Counted from the stretch's first letter, positions 26,755 through 35,410 are shown. The stretch: DNA of 64,000 nucleotides from an uncultured Eubacteriales bacterium (GCA_900543625.1 UQSF01000006.1:42939-106938), one strand, 5' to 3'. A program made the numbers and translations. Notes: generated from the sequence alone by a model not told the origin.

Positions 26755-27629
26755 GCTTCCGCCTCCGGCATCTCGAGTGTGATGCGGCCGAGCTTGCCGC
26801 CGCGGTATTCATCGAGCAGAACGCCCGCCATGCGCTCAAGGTCATACTCCCCGCCGGAGATGAGAAAGCCGCGCTTTTTCGCCGCCTGCTCCAGCAGCTC
26901 AAAGCCGTTGCACGCAGGGTCCGGGCGGAACTTATAGCGCTGCTCCACGGCATCGGGATAATACCGCGCGAGCCGGAGCATGAAGTTTGCCGCCAGCGTC
27001 TCGCGGTCAAGCACCTCGGCCTTGATCGCACCGGTAATGGCCAGCAGCTCGCCGACCTCCTGACTGTCAAAGCGCGGCCAGAGGATCCCCGGCGTGTCCA
27101 GCAGCTCCAGTCCCTGATCGACCGTGATCCACTGCTTGCCGCGCGTGACGCCCGGCCGGTCGCCGGCGGCTGCTGCCTTGCGCCGCGCCACCTTATTGAT
27201 AAACGTGGATTTGCCCACATTCGGGATGCCGAGCACCATGACGCGCATCGCGCGCCCGACCTGCCCCTTGGCGGCATACGCCTCGATCTTATCGTGCAGT
27301 GCCGTGCGCACCGCGCCGGAAAAGCCGTTGACGCCCTTGCCGCTGCGGCTGTCGGTCTCGAGCACGGTCATGCCCTGCCGCTGAAAAGCGGCGCGCCACC
27401 GCGCCGTCGCCTTCGGGTCGGCGAGGTCGGTGCGGTTGAGCACGACGATGCGGGGCTTATCGCCCGCGAGACGGTCGATGTCCGGGTTGCGGCTCGCCAT
27501 CGGGATGCGCGCATCGAGAATTTCGCACACGGCGTCGACCTGCTTCATGTGCTCCTCGATCATGCGCTGCGCCTTGGTCATGTGTCCCGGAAACCACTGG
27601 ATATTCAGTTTTTCAAAATCCTGCGCCAT
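26751..27629 (-). CDS. rbgA: Ribosome biogenesis GTPase RbgA (YlqF)
   Basis: A 292-residue circularly permuted GTPase required for 50S subunit maturation. The motifs occur in the permuted order: G4 NRTDLADP (about 60), G1 GIPNVGKST (about 130), G3 DTPGILWP. The N terminus NIQWFPGHMTKAQR is the YlqF signature. It follows lepB directly. Confidence 0.95.
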   Translation of the reverse strand: MAQDFEKLNIQWFPGHMTKAQRMIEEHMKQVDAVCEILDARIPMASRNPDIDRLAGDKPRIVVLNRTDLADPKATARWRAAFQRQGMTVLETDSRSGKGVNGFSGAVRTALHDKIEAYAAKGQVGRAMRVMVLGIPNVGKSTFINKVARRKAAAAGDRPGVTRGKQWITVDQGLELLDTPGILWPRFDSQEVGELLAITGAIKAEVLDRETLAANFMLRLARYYPDAVEQRYKFRPDPACNGFELLEQAAKKRGFLISGGEYDLERMAGVLLDEYRGGKLGRITLEMPEAEA

Positions 27630-27630
27630 A

Positions 27631-28179
27631 TTATTTCACAACTCCGATATTCTTGACCGGGAAGAGCGTAAAATACACCCTGCCCATGATATAGCGCGTA
27701 TCCACGCAGCCGAGGCGCGCGTCGCGGCTGTCAGTGGAAGCATTGCGGTTGTCGCCCATGACGAACACACTGCCTTTCGGCACTGTGATCTTGCCCTCAA
27801 AGTTTTCACGGTCGTGCACGGGCGCGTTCACATACGGCTCGTCGAGCGCCTTGCCGTCCACATAGACGACACCGTCGTCAAAGTCGATGTCCACGGTCTG
27901 TCCCTCGGTCGCAATGATGCGCTTGACGATGGGCTCTTCCATGAGTGTCTGCTTGCGCAGCACAACGATGTCCCCCTGCTTGGGATGATAAAACAGGTTG
28001 GAGATGATGACCTTGTCGTTTTGCTCAAGCGTCGGCACCATGGAGTGACCGACAACGTTGACCATGCGCGCACCAAACACAAACAGCAGCACGCAGAAAA
28101 CCAGCGCAAAGATGATGCACTGGATCCAGTCATACACTTCGGCGCGGGTATTGGCGCCGTTCGGATTTTTGCTGTCCAT
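27631..28179 (-). CDS. lepB: Signal peptidase I
   Basis: Removes signal peptides at the outer face of the membrane. The 182-residue enzyme has one membrane helix (about residues 18-40), nucleophile Ser46 in GHSMVPT, general-base Lys86 in IVKRIIA, and the C-terminal signature VMGDNRNASTDSRD. It heads lepB-rbgA-rnhB-yraN-thrC; its promoter is just upstream. Confidence 0.96.
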   Translation of the reverse strand: MDSKNPNGANTRAEVYDWIQCIIFALVFCVLLFVFGARMVNVVGHSMVPTLEQNDKVIISNLFYHPKQGDIVVLRKQTLMEEPIVKRIIATEGQTVDIDFDDGVVYVDGKALDEPYVNAPVHDRENFEGKITVPKGSVFVMGDNRNASTDSRDARLGCVDTRYIMGRVYFTLFPVKNIGVVK

Positions 28180-28215
28180 TTCTCAATACCTCGGTGTCAA
28201 AAATTCGTAAATTAC

Positions 28216-28245
28216 ATTATACACGCTCAGACCCGTTTTCGGCAA
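28216..28245 (-). promoter_or_regulatory. SigmaA-type promoter for lepB operon
   Basis: Minus strand: TTGCCG (28240-28245), 18 bases, TATAAT (28216-28221), placed between the rplS terminator and lepB. Confidence 0.7.
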
Positions 28246-28299
28246 CTAAAATTGTGTGAATTCTTTTCCGGCCGGATCGTAAAAACACCCTGAAAATGC

Positions 28300-28326
28300 A
28301 AAAAAGAGGCCGAAGCCTCTTTTTTT
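28300..28326 (-). terminator. Intrinsic terminator after rplS
   Basis: Stem AAAAAAGAGGC/GCCTCTTTTTT around a four-base loop. It is symmetrical and could work in both directions. Confidence 0.9.
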
Positions 28327-28337
28327 GCAGTATCCAC

Positions 28338-28679
28338 TTAGATAAGCTCTTTGACCTTGGCTCTCTTGCCCACGCGGTCGCGCAGGTAGTACAGCTTGGC
28401 TCTGCGGACTTTGCCGCGGCGAACGGTATCGACGGACACGATCGTGGGAGAGTGCACCGGGAAAACCTTCTCGCAGCCGACACCGTAGGAGATGCGGCGG
28501 ACGGTGATCGTCTCGTTGATGCCGCCGTGCTTCTTGGCGATGATGGTGCCCTCGAAGGCCTGCGTACGCTCACGGTTGCCCTCGTTGACGCGGACAGTGA
28601 CACGCACGGTGTCGCCGACGCGCATGGCCGGCAGCTCGGGTTTCATGTACTGCGCGGTCAGAGTTTTGATGAGATCCAT
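28338..28679 (-). CDS. rplS: 50S ribosomal protein L19
   Basis: A 113-residue ribosomal protein with the L19 core PAMRVGDTVRVTVRVNEGNRERTQAFEG and the C-terminal signature VRRGKVRRAKLYYLRDRVGKRAKV. It is a single-gene unit with its own promoter and terminator, unlike the rpsP-rimM-trmD-rplS order, and its leader is structured. AAGGAAGG precedes the ATG. Confidence 0.97.
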   Translation of the reverse strand: MDLIKTLTAQYMKPELPAMRVGDTVRVTVRVNEGNRERTQAFEGTIIAKKHGGINETITVRRISYGVGCEKVFPVHSPTIVSVDTVRRGKVRRAKLYYLRDRVGKRAKVKELI

Positions 28680-28776
28680 AATGAAATCCTTCCTTTATCA
28701 GACGTTCATACCGGTGGACAGAGCCGGTCTCGGCAGCGGACCGTCGTTATCTTGCGAAACACTGTTTCGCACAAGC
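28680..28776 (-). promoter_or_regulatory. Structured 5' leader of rplS, possible L19 leader element
   Basis: The transcript between promoter and ATG can form a hairpin TGCGAAACA/TGTTTCGCA (about 28754-28775) followed by a second GC-rich hairpin (ACCGG/CCGGT region, 28710-28730). Autoregulatory L19 leaders are known in Firmicutes; match to that family is not established here. Confidence 0.4.
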
Positions 28777-28782
28777 CATAAG

Positions 28783-28811
28783 ATGATAGCACATCTTTTC
28801 TGCGATTGCAA
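28783..28811 (-). promoter_or_regulatory. SigmaA-type promoter for rplS
   Basis: Minus strand: TTGCAA (28806-28811), 17 bases, TATCAT (28783-28788). It abuts the 3' end of the DUF2344 gene. Confidence 0.7.
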
Positions 28812-28817
28812 GTGTTT

Positions 28818-29480
28818 TCAGCGGAAAATTTGCATATCTTCCGTATAAACCTCCTGCCGGGTAAAGGCTGCAAAATCCGGCGCCAGCTCCGGCGCCAGCT
28901 GATGCAGCGCCGCGACGAGGTGGTCGGGATTGAGCGTCGGCTCCTGCGCGGAGACGACGGCCTCGACCGTCACGCATGTCTCCTCCGGGCGGATGTGCAG
29001 CTCCGCGATCGCGGGCACGATGTCCATCTGCCCCTCCCCGCGCTTGGTCTTGCGGGTGATGACGATGGCATCCTGTGCGTAAAACACGCAGAGCTTTTCC
29101 GCCATGTCCACAGGATCGGCGTTGTCGTATTCATAGCGGCCGGTCACGCGCAGCCACTTGAGCTCGCGCACCTTGCGTCCGGCCGGATATGCCTCGAGCG
29201 CGCGGATGCCCTCGGGCATGACCGCCGTGAGCCGCTCGGGAAGCGCGGCGAGATCCACGTCCTCACGCAGCTGAAAATCCATCAGCTCGCACACGCTCCC
29301 TACGCCGACGGACAGCGGCAGCAGGATGGAAATGAGTGCGTGCGGGTTAAAGCCCTCGGAATACTTCAGCGGGCAGTCGGCGCGCAGAAACACGCGCTGC
29401 ATCGTGCGCATGAGGTCAAGGTGCGAGATATAGATCGCGCGGCCGGTCTTTTCAAACCTCAGTCTGAGTTTTTCAGGCAT
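28818..29480 (-). CDS. DUF2344, TIGR03936 radical-SAM-associated protein
   Basis: A 220-residue protein of unknown function. The family opening LRLRFEKTGRAIYISHLDLMRTMQRVF and the block PLKYSEGFNPHALISILLPLSVGVGS are clear. It is almost always encoded beside the TIGR03960 radical SAM protein, as here, with an eight-base overlap. The two may modify rRNA or tRNA together, but that is inferred from neighbourhood only. Confidence 0.88.
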   Translation of the reverse strand: MPEKLRLRFEKTGRAIYISHLDLMRTMQRVFLRADCPLKYSEGFNPHALISILLPLSVGVGSVCELMDFQLREDVDLAALPERLTAVMPEGIRALEAYPAGRKVRELKWLRVTGRYEYDNADPVDMAEKLCVFYAQDAIVITRKTKRGEGQMDIVPAIAELHIRPEETCVTVEAVVSAQEPTLNPDHLVAALHQLAPELAPDFAAFTRQEVYTEDMQIFR

Positions 29481-31311
29481 CGCACTTGCCCCCTTCCGTC
29501 ATGAGTGAGAGCGCACCGCAACCGGTGCACTGCTTGCGGCAGTCGGGTGAGAGCTCGGCCTTATACGCCTGTTCACGCTCGTGCCACAGGTGTGCGCGGC
29601 GCACGCCCATATCCACGATGTCCCACGGCAGAAACTCATCCTTGCCGCGCTCGCGGCAGGCGTAGCGCATCGGATCGACGCCGCAGGCATCCATGGCGGA
29701 CATCCAGCGCTCGAACGAGAAGTAATCGCCCCATGCCTCGAGCTTTCCGCCGCGGCGCCAGACCTCCTCGATCACGTCGGCAATGCGCCGGTCACCGCGT
29801 GAGAGCACGGCCTCGACAAAGCTCGTATCCGGATCGTGCCAGTTGTAGGTCACGTTCTTGGCCTTGATGTTTTCACGCAGGAGGTTGACCTTGCGTTTGT
29901 ACTCGTCCATCGTCACCTGCTGCTCCCACTGGAAGGGGCTGTGCGGCTTCGGCACGAAGCAGGACGTGCTGACCGTGATGCGCACGCCGCGCGCCTTGTT
30001 CGTCGCGTACATACGCCACGTGTGCAGCACCTGATTGGCCAGCTCCGCGATGCCGAGCACGTCCTCATCCGTCTCCGTCGGCAGACCGAGCATGAAGTAG
30101 AGCTTGATGCCGTTCCAGCCGCCCTCGAAGGCGACACGGCAGGAATGGAGCAGATCTTCCTCGCGCACGTTTTTGTTGATCGCATCGCGCAGGCGCTGCG
30201 TGCCGGCCTCGGGCGCGAAGGTCAGGCCGCCCTTGCGTACCTTCTGCAGGCGGCTCATGATGTCCATGGAGAAGTTGTCCGCGCGCAGCGACGGCAGCGC
30301 GAGACTCATGCTGCGCGGCTCACAGTATTCCAGCAGCCCGTCGCACACCTCGTCGAGCGGGCGGTAGTCGCTGCTCGAGAGCGACAGCAGTGTCGCCTCC
30401 TGATAGCCGGTGTTTTTGAGCGATTCGATGCCCTGGCGGATGATCGTCTCCGGTTTGCGCGGGCGCACCGGGCGATAGACATACCCCGCCTGACAGAAAC
30501 GGCAGCCGCGGATACAGCCGCGAAAGAGCTCCACATTCACGCGGTCGTGCACGATCTCCGTGCTCGGGACGATGGGATCGGTCGGATAATAGCAGGCGTC
30601 AAGATCCTGAATGATGCGCTTGGTCACGCGCGCGGGTGCGCCGTGCGTCGGGGTCAGGTCGTGCAGCGTGCCGTCCGGATTCCAGTGCGGGACGTAAAAC
30701 GACGGGACGAGCACGCCCTGGATCTTGGCTGCTGCCTCGAGAAACTGCGTCTTGCTCCAGCCGGACTTCCGCGCCTGCCGGAACAGCTCGAGCACCTCGT
30801 TATTGACCTCCTCGCCCTCACCGATGATCATGAGATCGAAAAACGGTGCCATCGGCTCGGGGTTGCTGCACGCCGTGCCGCCCGCCATGACCAGCGGCGT
30901 CAGCTCCGGACGGTCGGCACTGCGCAGCGGGATGCCGGCGAGGTCGAGCATATTGAGTACGGCGGGATACGCCATCTCATAGCCGAGGGAAAACGCCACG
31001 ACGTCAAAATCGCTCACGGGGTCGCCGCTCTCAAGTGCGTAGAGCGGGATGCCGGCCTTGCGCATCTCCTGCTCCATATCGCCCCACGGTGCAAACACGC
31101 GCTCGCACCAGACGCCGGGCATCTGATTCATTGTGGCATAGAGGATGCGCATGCCGATGTTCGACATACCGATCTCATAAATATCCGGGAAGCAAAAAGC
31201 GAGGCGCAGGTCCACCTCTGCCTTGTCCTTGATGATCTGGCGGTATTCGCCGCCGGTATAGCGCGCGGGCTTCTGCACGCGCGGCAGGATGCGTTCCAAT
31301 CGCTGATCCAT
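29473..31311 (-). CDS. TIGR03960 B12-binding-domain radical SAM protein
   Basis: A 612-residue radical SAM enzyme. The N-terminal part resembles a B12-binding fold (FPDIYEIGMSNIGMRILY); the radical SAM core has the cluster motif CxxxCxxC at Cys266, Cys270 and Cys273 (GCIRGCRFCQAGY). A C-terminal Cys pair (CRKQCTGCG) may hold a metal. Reaction unknown. It is paired with the DUF2344 gene, the standard arrangement. Confidence 0.9.
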   Translation of the reverse strand: MDQRLERILPRVQKPARYTGGEYRQIIKDKAEVDLRLAFCFPDIYEIGMSNIGMRILYATMNQMPGVWCERVFAPWGDMEQEMRKAGIPLYALESGDPVSDFDVVAFSLGYEMAYPAVLNMLDLAGIPLRSADRPELTPLVMAGGTACSNPEPMAPFFDLMIIGEGEEVNNEVLELFRQARKSGWSKTQFLEAAAKIQGVLVPSFYVPHWNPDGTLHDLTPTHGAPARVTKRIIQDLDACYYPTDPIVPSTEIVHDRVNVELFRGCIRGCRFCQAGYVYRPVRPRKPETIIRQGIESLKNTGYQEATLLSLSSSDYRPLDEVCDGLLEYCEPRSMSLALPSLRADNFSMDIMSRLQKVRKGGLTFAPEAGTQRLRDAINKNVREEDLLHSCRVAFEGGWNGIKLYFMLGLPTETDEDVLGIAELANQVLHTWRMYATNKARGVRITVSTSCFVPKPHSPFQWEQQVTMDEYKRKVNLLRENIKAKNVTYNWHDPDTSFVEAVLSRGDRRIADVIEEVWRRGGKLEAWGDYFSFERWMSAMDACGVDPMRYACRERGKDEFLPWDIVDMGVRRAHLWHEREQAYKAELSPDCRKQCTGCGALSLMTEGGKCDA

Positions 31312-31320
31312 ACTACACTC

Positions 31321-31929
31321 CTACATTTGATAGTAGGAGTATTTTACATCATGTTGTGCGCCTTGGCAAGTCATTCCCGGCTGCAAAAGTGCCAGCCACG
31401 CGCCGAACACCCCCAGTGCGAGTCCGAATCCGCGCGCAAACAGCGCCAGACCAAGCACCATGAGCGCGACCGGCAGCACCAGACCGAGCACGTCGAGCGT
31501 CCGCTCCGCCGCACGCTCCCCCGCCAGTGCCGCGAGTGCGGCATACAGCGCGCGCCCGCCGTCAAGCGGCAGCACCGGCAGCAGATTCACGCACGAAAAG
31601 AGCAGACTCAGCTCCGCACACGCAGTATAGCCAAGCCCGCGCAGAATGCAAAACAGCCCTGCACCGGCGGCCGGGCCTGCCAGCGCCGCCGTGACCGTGC
31701 GCAGCGCGCCCTCCGGCGGCGTGCACCGCAGTACAAGACCGCAGCCTTCCATGCGCAGACCGCAGACCTGCGCGCCGCACAAGATCAGCGCCGCGACGTG
31801 CCCGAGCTCGTGCGCCGTCACGGTCAGCGCCAGACGCGCACACCAGCGCAGCGGCAGCAAAAAATACAGCCCGGAGAACAGCATGGCTGCCCCCGGGCGC
31901 ACCTCGAGTGAAAAGCGGCGGCGTTTCAT
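31321..31929 (-). CDS. spoIVFB: SpoIVFB-like M50 intramembrane protease
   Basis: A 202-residue site-2 protease. In B. subtilis SpoIVFB cleaves pro-SigmaK during late sporulation. Zinc residues are in AHELGH (about residues 39-44), with the third ligand in NLLPVLPLDGGR near 120; there are four to five hydrophobic segments. It overlaps the M23 gene by ATGA, reproducing the spoIVFA-spoIVFB pair. The sigK gene is not in the window. Confidence 0.85.
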   Translation of the reverse strand: MKRRRFSLEVRPGAAMLFSGLYFLLPLRWCARLALTVTAHELGHVAALILCGAQVCGLRMEGCGLVLRCTPPEGALRTVTAALAGPAAGAGLFCILRGLGYTACAELSLLFSCVNLLPVLPLDGGRALYAALAALAGERAAERTLDVLGLVLPVALMVLGLALFARGFGLALGVFGAWLALLQPGMTCQGAQHDVKYSYYQM

Positions 31930-32750
31930 GCGGCAAGGTAAAACTCCGGGTTATAATAATACCCGTCGTGCATGAGCTCGAAGTGCAGGTGCGGTCCGGT
32001 CGCCTTGCCGGTCGCACCGACGAGCGCGATCGGCTGACCGAGCGTCACCGTCTCACCGGCGCGCACGAGCAGCTTGCTGCAGTGACCGTAGAGCGTTGCA
32101 TAGCCGCCCGCATGACCGAGCTTGACATAGTTGCCGTACCCCTCGCTCTGCCCGGCGGCGAGCACCGTGCCGTCAGCAAAGGCACAGACCGTCGTGCCGG
32201 AATTGGCCGCGAAGTCTGTGCCGTAGTGAAATTTGACCTTGTTTTCCAGCGGGTGCAGCCGGTAGCCGAAGCCGGACGAGGTGTAGCCCACGACCGGCGA
32301 GCCGTGTGCAAACGGCAGCTCGCTGACCGCGTAGCTGACGTTCGCCGGGACGGCATAGCCGGAATAGACCGCCTGCGCGTCGAGAAACGCCTCGCGCGCA
32401 GCGAAGGCGGCCTGCAGCTCCGGGCTCTGCGTCGGTTCCGGCGTCGGCTCAGGAGTCGGCTCAGGAGTCGGCTGCGGGGTCGGTTCCGGTGTGGGCTCGG
32501 GCGCAGGTGTCGCCCATGCGGACATATCCACGTCCGGCAGATACGGCTGCAGCCGCACATCCTGCTCCCCCACCTGTGCGGTCGAAAACGCACTGCGGAT
32601 CTCGGCGAATACGGCGCGGTAATCATCGTCCGCACCGATGGCCGGAACGAGCACCGCGCGCGCATCCGCAGCAGCCGCCGGTGCGATCATCTTCACCGCC
32701 GTCAGCAGCAGAAACACCGCCGCGCAGCCATAGACCTTCCAGCGTTTCAT
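31926..32750 (-). CDS. M23 peptidase-domain protein, SpoIVFA-like
   Basis: A 274-residue protein with an N-terminal membrane segment (about 6-27), a Glu-Pro-Thr-Pro repeat linker (about 85-110), and a C-terminal LytM/M23 domain. All zinc ligands are present: HYGTD and, near the end, HLHFE; a further His lies in LYGHCS. In B. subtilis SpoIVFA holds SpoIVFB inactive in the forespore outer membrane. Position, the ATGA overlap and a SigmaE-like promoter support that role; intact zinc ligands leave cell-wall hydrolysis possible. GGGGGTG precedes the ATG at 32750. Confidence 0.82.
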   Translation of the reverse strand: MKRWKVYGCAAVFLLLTAVKMIAPAAAADARAVLVPAIGADDDYRAVFAEIRSAFSTAQVGEQDVRLQPYLPDVDMSAWATPAPEPTPEPTPQPTPEPTPEPTPEPTQSPELQAAFAAREAFLDAQAVYSGYAVPANVSYAVSELPFAHGSPVVGYTSSGFGYRLHPLENKVKFHYGTDFAANSGTTVCAFADGTVLAAGQSEGYGNYVKLGHAGGYATLYGHCSKLLVRAGETVTLGQPIALVGATGKATGPHLHFELMHDGYYYNPEFYLAA

Positions 32751-32772
32751 GCACATCACCCCCGATAACAGG

Positions 32773-32802
32773 AGTGTATGCAGACAGGCTGGGGGTTAAT
32801 AC
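32773..32802 (-). promoter_or_regulatory. SigmaE-like sporulation promoter for spoIVFA-spoIVFB
   Basis: Minus strand: CATACACT (32773-32780) fits the SigmaE -10 consensus CATACAnT exactly; GTATTAA (32796-32802), 15 bases upstream, is an acceptable -35. Predicted start is about 16 bases before the ATG. Confidence 0.65.
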
Positions 32803-32814
32803 AGAAAATGAAAA

Positions 32815-33690
32815 TCAGAAGCGTTTTGCAGCATACTCTTTGAAACTAGTCGGCTTGAAGCAGACACCATGCGATATCCACTCTTCTCCTGTTCGGATAG
32901 CATAATCTGAATCGATCATATACTCTTCATGTTTTTCGTAGCGCTTTGTTTTTGCAATACAGTCAGCACCCACGACATATTCCCACCAGTAGTTATTGTT
33001 CTCGTCCATTTGCGAGTAAAGCAATTCCATGGGCTTCAAACAGTATTGCCACTGTGTATTGAACTGGCACTTTTCATAATTTGCATATGCAGCCCCACTA
33101 GAACCAGAACGATATACATAGCCGTCACCGCCTATAACAAACCGGTCACGTTCCTGCCCCTGAAAACTCAGGATGGGGCTACTGCCAGAGAGTGTATAAA
33201 CAGCAAATACATAGCCATCTTCCATTGGGCAAAACGAACCGCCAATCCAGCCCAACATGAGCTCATTTGCTCCGTCTTGATTCAAATCCCAAAAGGCATA
33301 TCCAATCCGCGCCAGAACATCTTCCGCGTTTTCCCAAGACCAATATGGGTTAACAATGCTCTCCGCCAAACCAAGATTCAGTATGTAATTACTCGAATCC
33401 CAGTGTGTAGCCGCTGCTTGATGCTCACGTAACGCCTGATAGTACAAATCTAAAACACCGGCATACCGTTGTTCATCAGCGCTCAACAGATTAACATGCT
33501 CTATTCCCGGAGTCTCGGCCGGACGCTCGTTAACGTTCGGAGTTTCTGTAACAACGGGTACAACCGTTACTTCTGTTGGTTGCTCTGTTCTTTCTGGATC
33601 TGCACCAACATCTTGCGAAGAGGAGCAAGCACCGAGTAAGACGAATAAGCTAAGTAGAAAGCAAATTGCTACAGTTTTGCATATTTTCAC
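32815..33690 (-). CDS. Putative lipoprotein, low-GC gene
   Basis: A 291-residue exported protein of unknown function. The signal peptide ends in a lipobox (LLGAC, lipid Cys22), followed by a Pro/Thr/Glu linker and a folded part containing DLNQDGANELMLG, a Ca-binding-like loop also seen in VCBS-type repeats. I use GTG at 33690 behind GAGG; an upstream TTG is possible. Base composition is visibly lower in GC than its neighbours, with AT-ending codons, which suggests recent acquisition. It lies 42 bases after the dehydrogenase gene. Confidence 0.75.
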   Translation of the reverse strand: MKICKTVAICFLLSLFVLLGACSSSQDVGADPERTEQPTEVTVVPVVTETPNVNERPAETPGIEHVNLLSADEQRYAGVLDLYYQALREHQAAATHWDSSNYILNLGLAESIVNPYWSWENAEDVLARIGYAFWDLNQDGANELMLGWIGGSFCPMEDGYVFAVYTLSGSSPILSFQGQERDRFVIGGDGYVYRSGSSGAAYANYEKCQFNTQWQYCLKPMELLYSQMDENNNYWWEYVVGADCIAKTKRYEKHEEYMIDSDYAIRTGEEWISHGVCFKPTSFKEYAAKRF

Positions 33691-33732
33691 GCCGCAAATC
33701 CTCGCATATTTTGGCTTCAAATGTGTAACGAC

Positions 33733-34494
33733 TCACTCAATGCCCTGCTGCTTGCACCAGATGTCCATGACGGTGTCCACCGGCAGGAACTTGACCAGGC
33801 GCACCTGACGGCGCACGGGATGGCCGAGAATGGAGACGCTCTTTTTCTTCTTGAGATCCTTCATGGCCTGCGCCGCCACCTCATCGGGGCCATACCACTT
33901 ATCCACGTAGCGGATGAACTCATCGTGGTGCGCGACCTGCTGGAACTCTGTCTTGATCCAGCCGGGGCAGACGCACATGACATGGATGCCCTGCGGACGC
34001 AGCTCACGGCCGAGCGCGCGGGAAAGGCTCAGAACATAGCTCTTGCTCGCGCCGTACACCGCCTGAAACGGCACGGGCTGCCAGGCGGAGTTCGAGCCCA
34101 TGTTGATGATATTGCTGCCGGAATGCATATACGGCAGGCTCGCGTGGCACATGCCCGTGAGCGCGAGCGAGTTGAGCTGCGCGCTCGAGATGAGCTTCTT
34201 GCGGTCCGCCTCGGCAAACGGGCCGAACACGCCGCAGCCGGCGGCGTTGACCAGCATGCGGATCTCGGGCCGCTCCTGCTCGAGCAGCGCCTGATAGGCG
34301 TCGATGCTGCTCAGATCCGAGAGGTCGAGCGCGATCGGCCGGATGGGATTGCGGCACTTGCCGCGCAGCTCCTCAAGCCGCTCTTTTCTGCGGGCAATGA
34401 CCCAGATCTCGTCATATTCCGCGTCCTTGTCCACAGCGTAGACGAGCTCACGGCCGATGCCGGCAGATGCGCCGGTGATGACAGCAATGTTCAT
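33733..34494 (-). CDS. Short-chain dehydrogenase/reductase
   Basis: A 253-residue NAD(P)-dependent oxidoreductase. The cofactor motif GASAGIG is at residues 8-14, the NAAG motif at about 83-86, and the catalytic Tyr147 and Lys151 in YGASK with a Ser in NMGSNSAW. Substrate unknown. GGAGGAG lies directly upstream of the ATG at 34494, and a promoter precedes it, so it is its own unit, perhaps reading into the lipoprotein gene. Confidence 0.9.
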   Translation of the reverse strand: MNIAVITGASAGIGRELVYAVDKDAEYDEIWVIARRKERLEELRGKCRNPIRPIALDLSDLSSIDAYQALLEQERPEIRMLVNAAGCGVFGPFAEADRKKLISSAQLNSLALTGMCHASLPYMHSGSNIINMGSNSAWQPVPFQAVYGASKSYVLSLSRALGRELRPQGIHVMCVCPGWIKTEFQQVAHHDEFIRYVDKWYGPDEVAAQAMKDLKKKKSVSILGHPVRRQVRLVKFLPVDTVMDIWCKQQGIE

Positions 34495-34528
34495 AGTTTC
34501 TCCTCCGTTTTTCAATATCGGTGCATCT

Positions 34529-34557
34529 ATCATACCGCCTTTGCACCCGTTGCGCAA
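34529..34557 (-). promoter_or_regulatory. SigmaA-type promoter for the dehydrogenase gene
   Basis: Minus strand: TTGCGC (34552-34557), 17 bases, TATGAT (34529-34534). Confidence 0.6.
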
Positions 34558-34580
34558 GCGTGTGCCGGAAAGAAGCGGTG

Positions 34581-34608
34581 CAGCCGCCGGAAAAAAATCC
34601 GGCGGCTG
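34581..34608 (-). terminator. Hairpin after the VWA gene
   Basis: An 11-base-pair stem CAGCCGCCGGA/TCCGGCGGCTG just beyond the VWA stop. No proper U-run follows on the minus strand, so termination may be partial. Confidence 0.55.
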
Positions 34609-34634
34609 TGTGCATTTTGCGCCGCAGAGCGGGC

Positions 34635-35294
34635 TCAGCGTTTCCCGCCGTGCTTTCTGGCACGGAAATCCTCGTCGATGCGCTCCTTCCATGCTGCACC
34701 CAGCGGCGCACTGCAGCGCACGGCGGACACTGCCTCGCTCAGCACCTCATAGTTGAGCTGCGTGCCCGCGCGGTCGGCGTGGTAGTTGACCGCGCGATCC
34801 GCGCCGATGCCGAAGCGCCCCGCCGTCTCGACGGCGTCGATATTCGCGCCGAGGAACAAAAACTCCCAGCCGTGACGCGCCTTTTGCCGTTCGATCATCA
34901 GTTTGACCCGTTCGCTGTCATAGCAGCGGCTGGCATTTTCCATACCGTCGGTCGTGATGACAAAGAGCGTGTGCTCCGGTACATCCTCGGTTCTTGCGTA
35001 CTTGTGGACGTTGCCGATGTGGTGGATCGCGCCGCCGATGGCATCGAGCAGCGCCGTGCAGCCGCGCACATAGTAATCCCGCTCTGTCATCGGCGCGATA
35101 TTCTGCACCGGTACACGGTCGTGGATGACAACGCTCTCATCGTCGAAGAGCACCGTCGAGATCAGCGCCTCACCGGACTCTTTTTTCTGCTTTGCGATCA
35201 TGGCGTTGAACCCGCCGACGGTGTCCGCCTCCAAGCCGGACATAGAGCCGCTGCGGTCGAGGATGAATACGATCTCCGTCAGGTTCTTTTTCAT
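34635..35294 (-). CDS. VWA domain protein with intact MIDAS
   Basis: A 219-residue cytoplasmic protein that is almost entirely one von Willebrand A domain. The metal site DRSGS is at residues 13-17, with a conserved Thr in GCTALLDAIG and Asp in TTDGMENA. It resembles the TerY/TerF-type VWA proteins found in stress and nucleotide-linked clusters. It follows the macro-domain gene, separated by a terminator-like hairpin. GGAGG precedes the ATG at 35294. No signal peptide is present. Partner and function are unknown. Confidence 0.85.
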   Translation of the reverse strand: MKKNLTEIVFILDRSGSMSGLEADTVGGFNAMIAKQKKESGEALISTVLFDDESVVIHDRVPVQNIAPMTERDYYVRGCTALLDAIGGAIHHIGNVHKYARTEDVPEHTLFVITTDGMENASRCYDSERVKLMIERQKARHGWEFLFLGANIDAVETAGRFGIGADRAVNYHADRAGTQLNYEVLSEAVSAVRCSAPLGAAWKERIDEDFRARKHGGKR

Positions 35295-35310
35295 GCTGCA
35301 TACCTCCGTA

Positions 35311-35349
35311 TAAAAAATATGACTGCTTGGCTTTACCTTACAGTCATAT
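35311..35349 (-). terminator. Terminator-like hairpin between macro and VWA genes
   Basis: ATATGACTG pairs with CAGTCATAT around a 15-base loop, followed on the minus strand by TTTTTAT. It probably marks the end of the long operon that begins with the exopolysaccharide genes. Confidence 0.7.
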
Positions 35350-35410
35350 CTTACGACAGTATGCGCTTTGTCCGGTCGCATGGCAGGCGACATTTTCCGG
35401 ACACGCTGCG

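Noticed and set aside
32430..32515. Short tandem repeats that might be a repeat array
   Set aside because: They are the codons of the Glu-Pro-Thr-Pro linker in the SpoIVFA-like protein, not CRISPR or a noncoding array.
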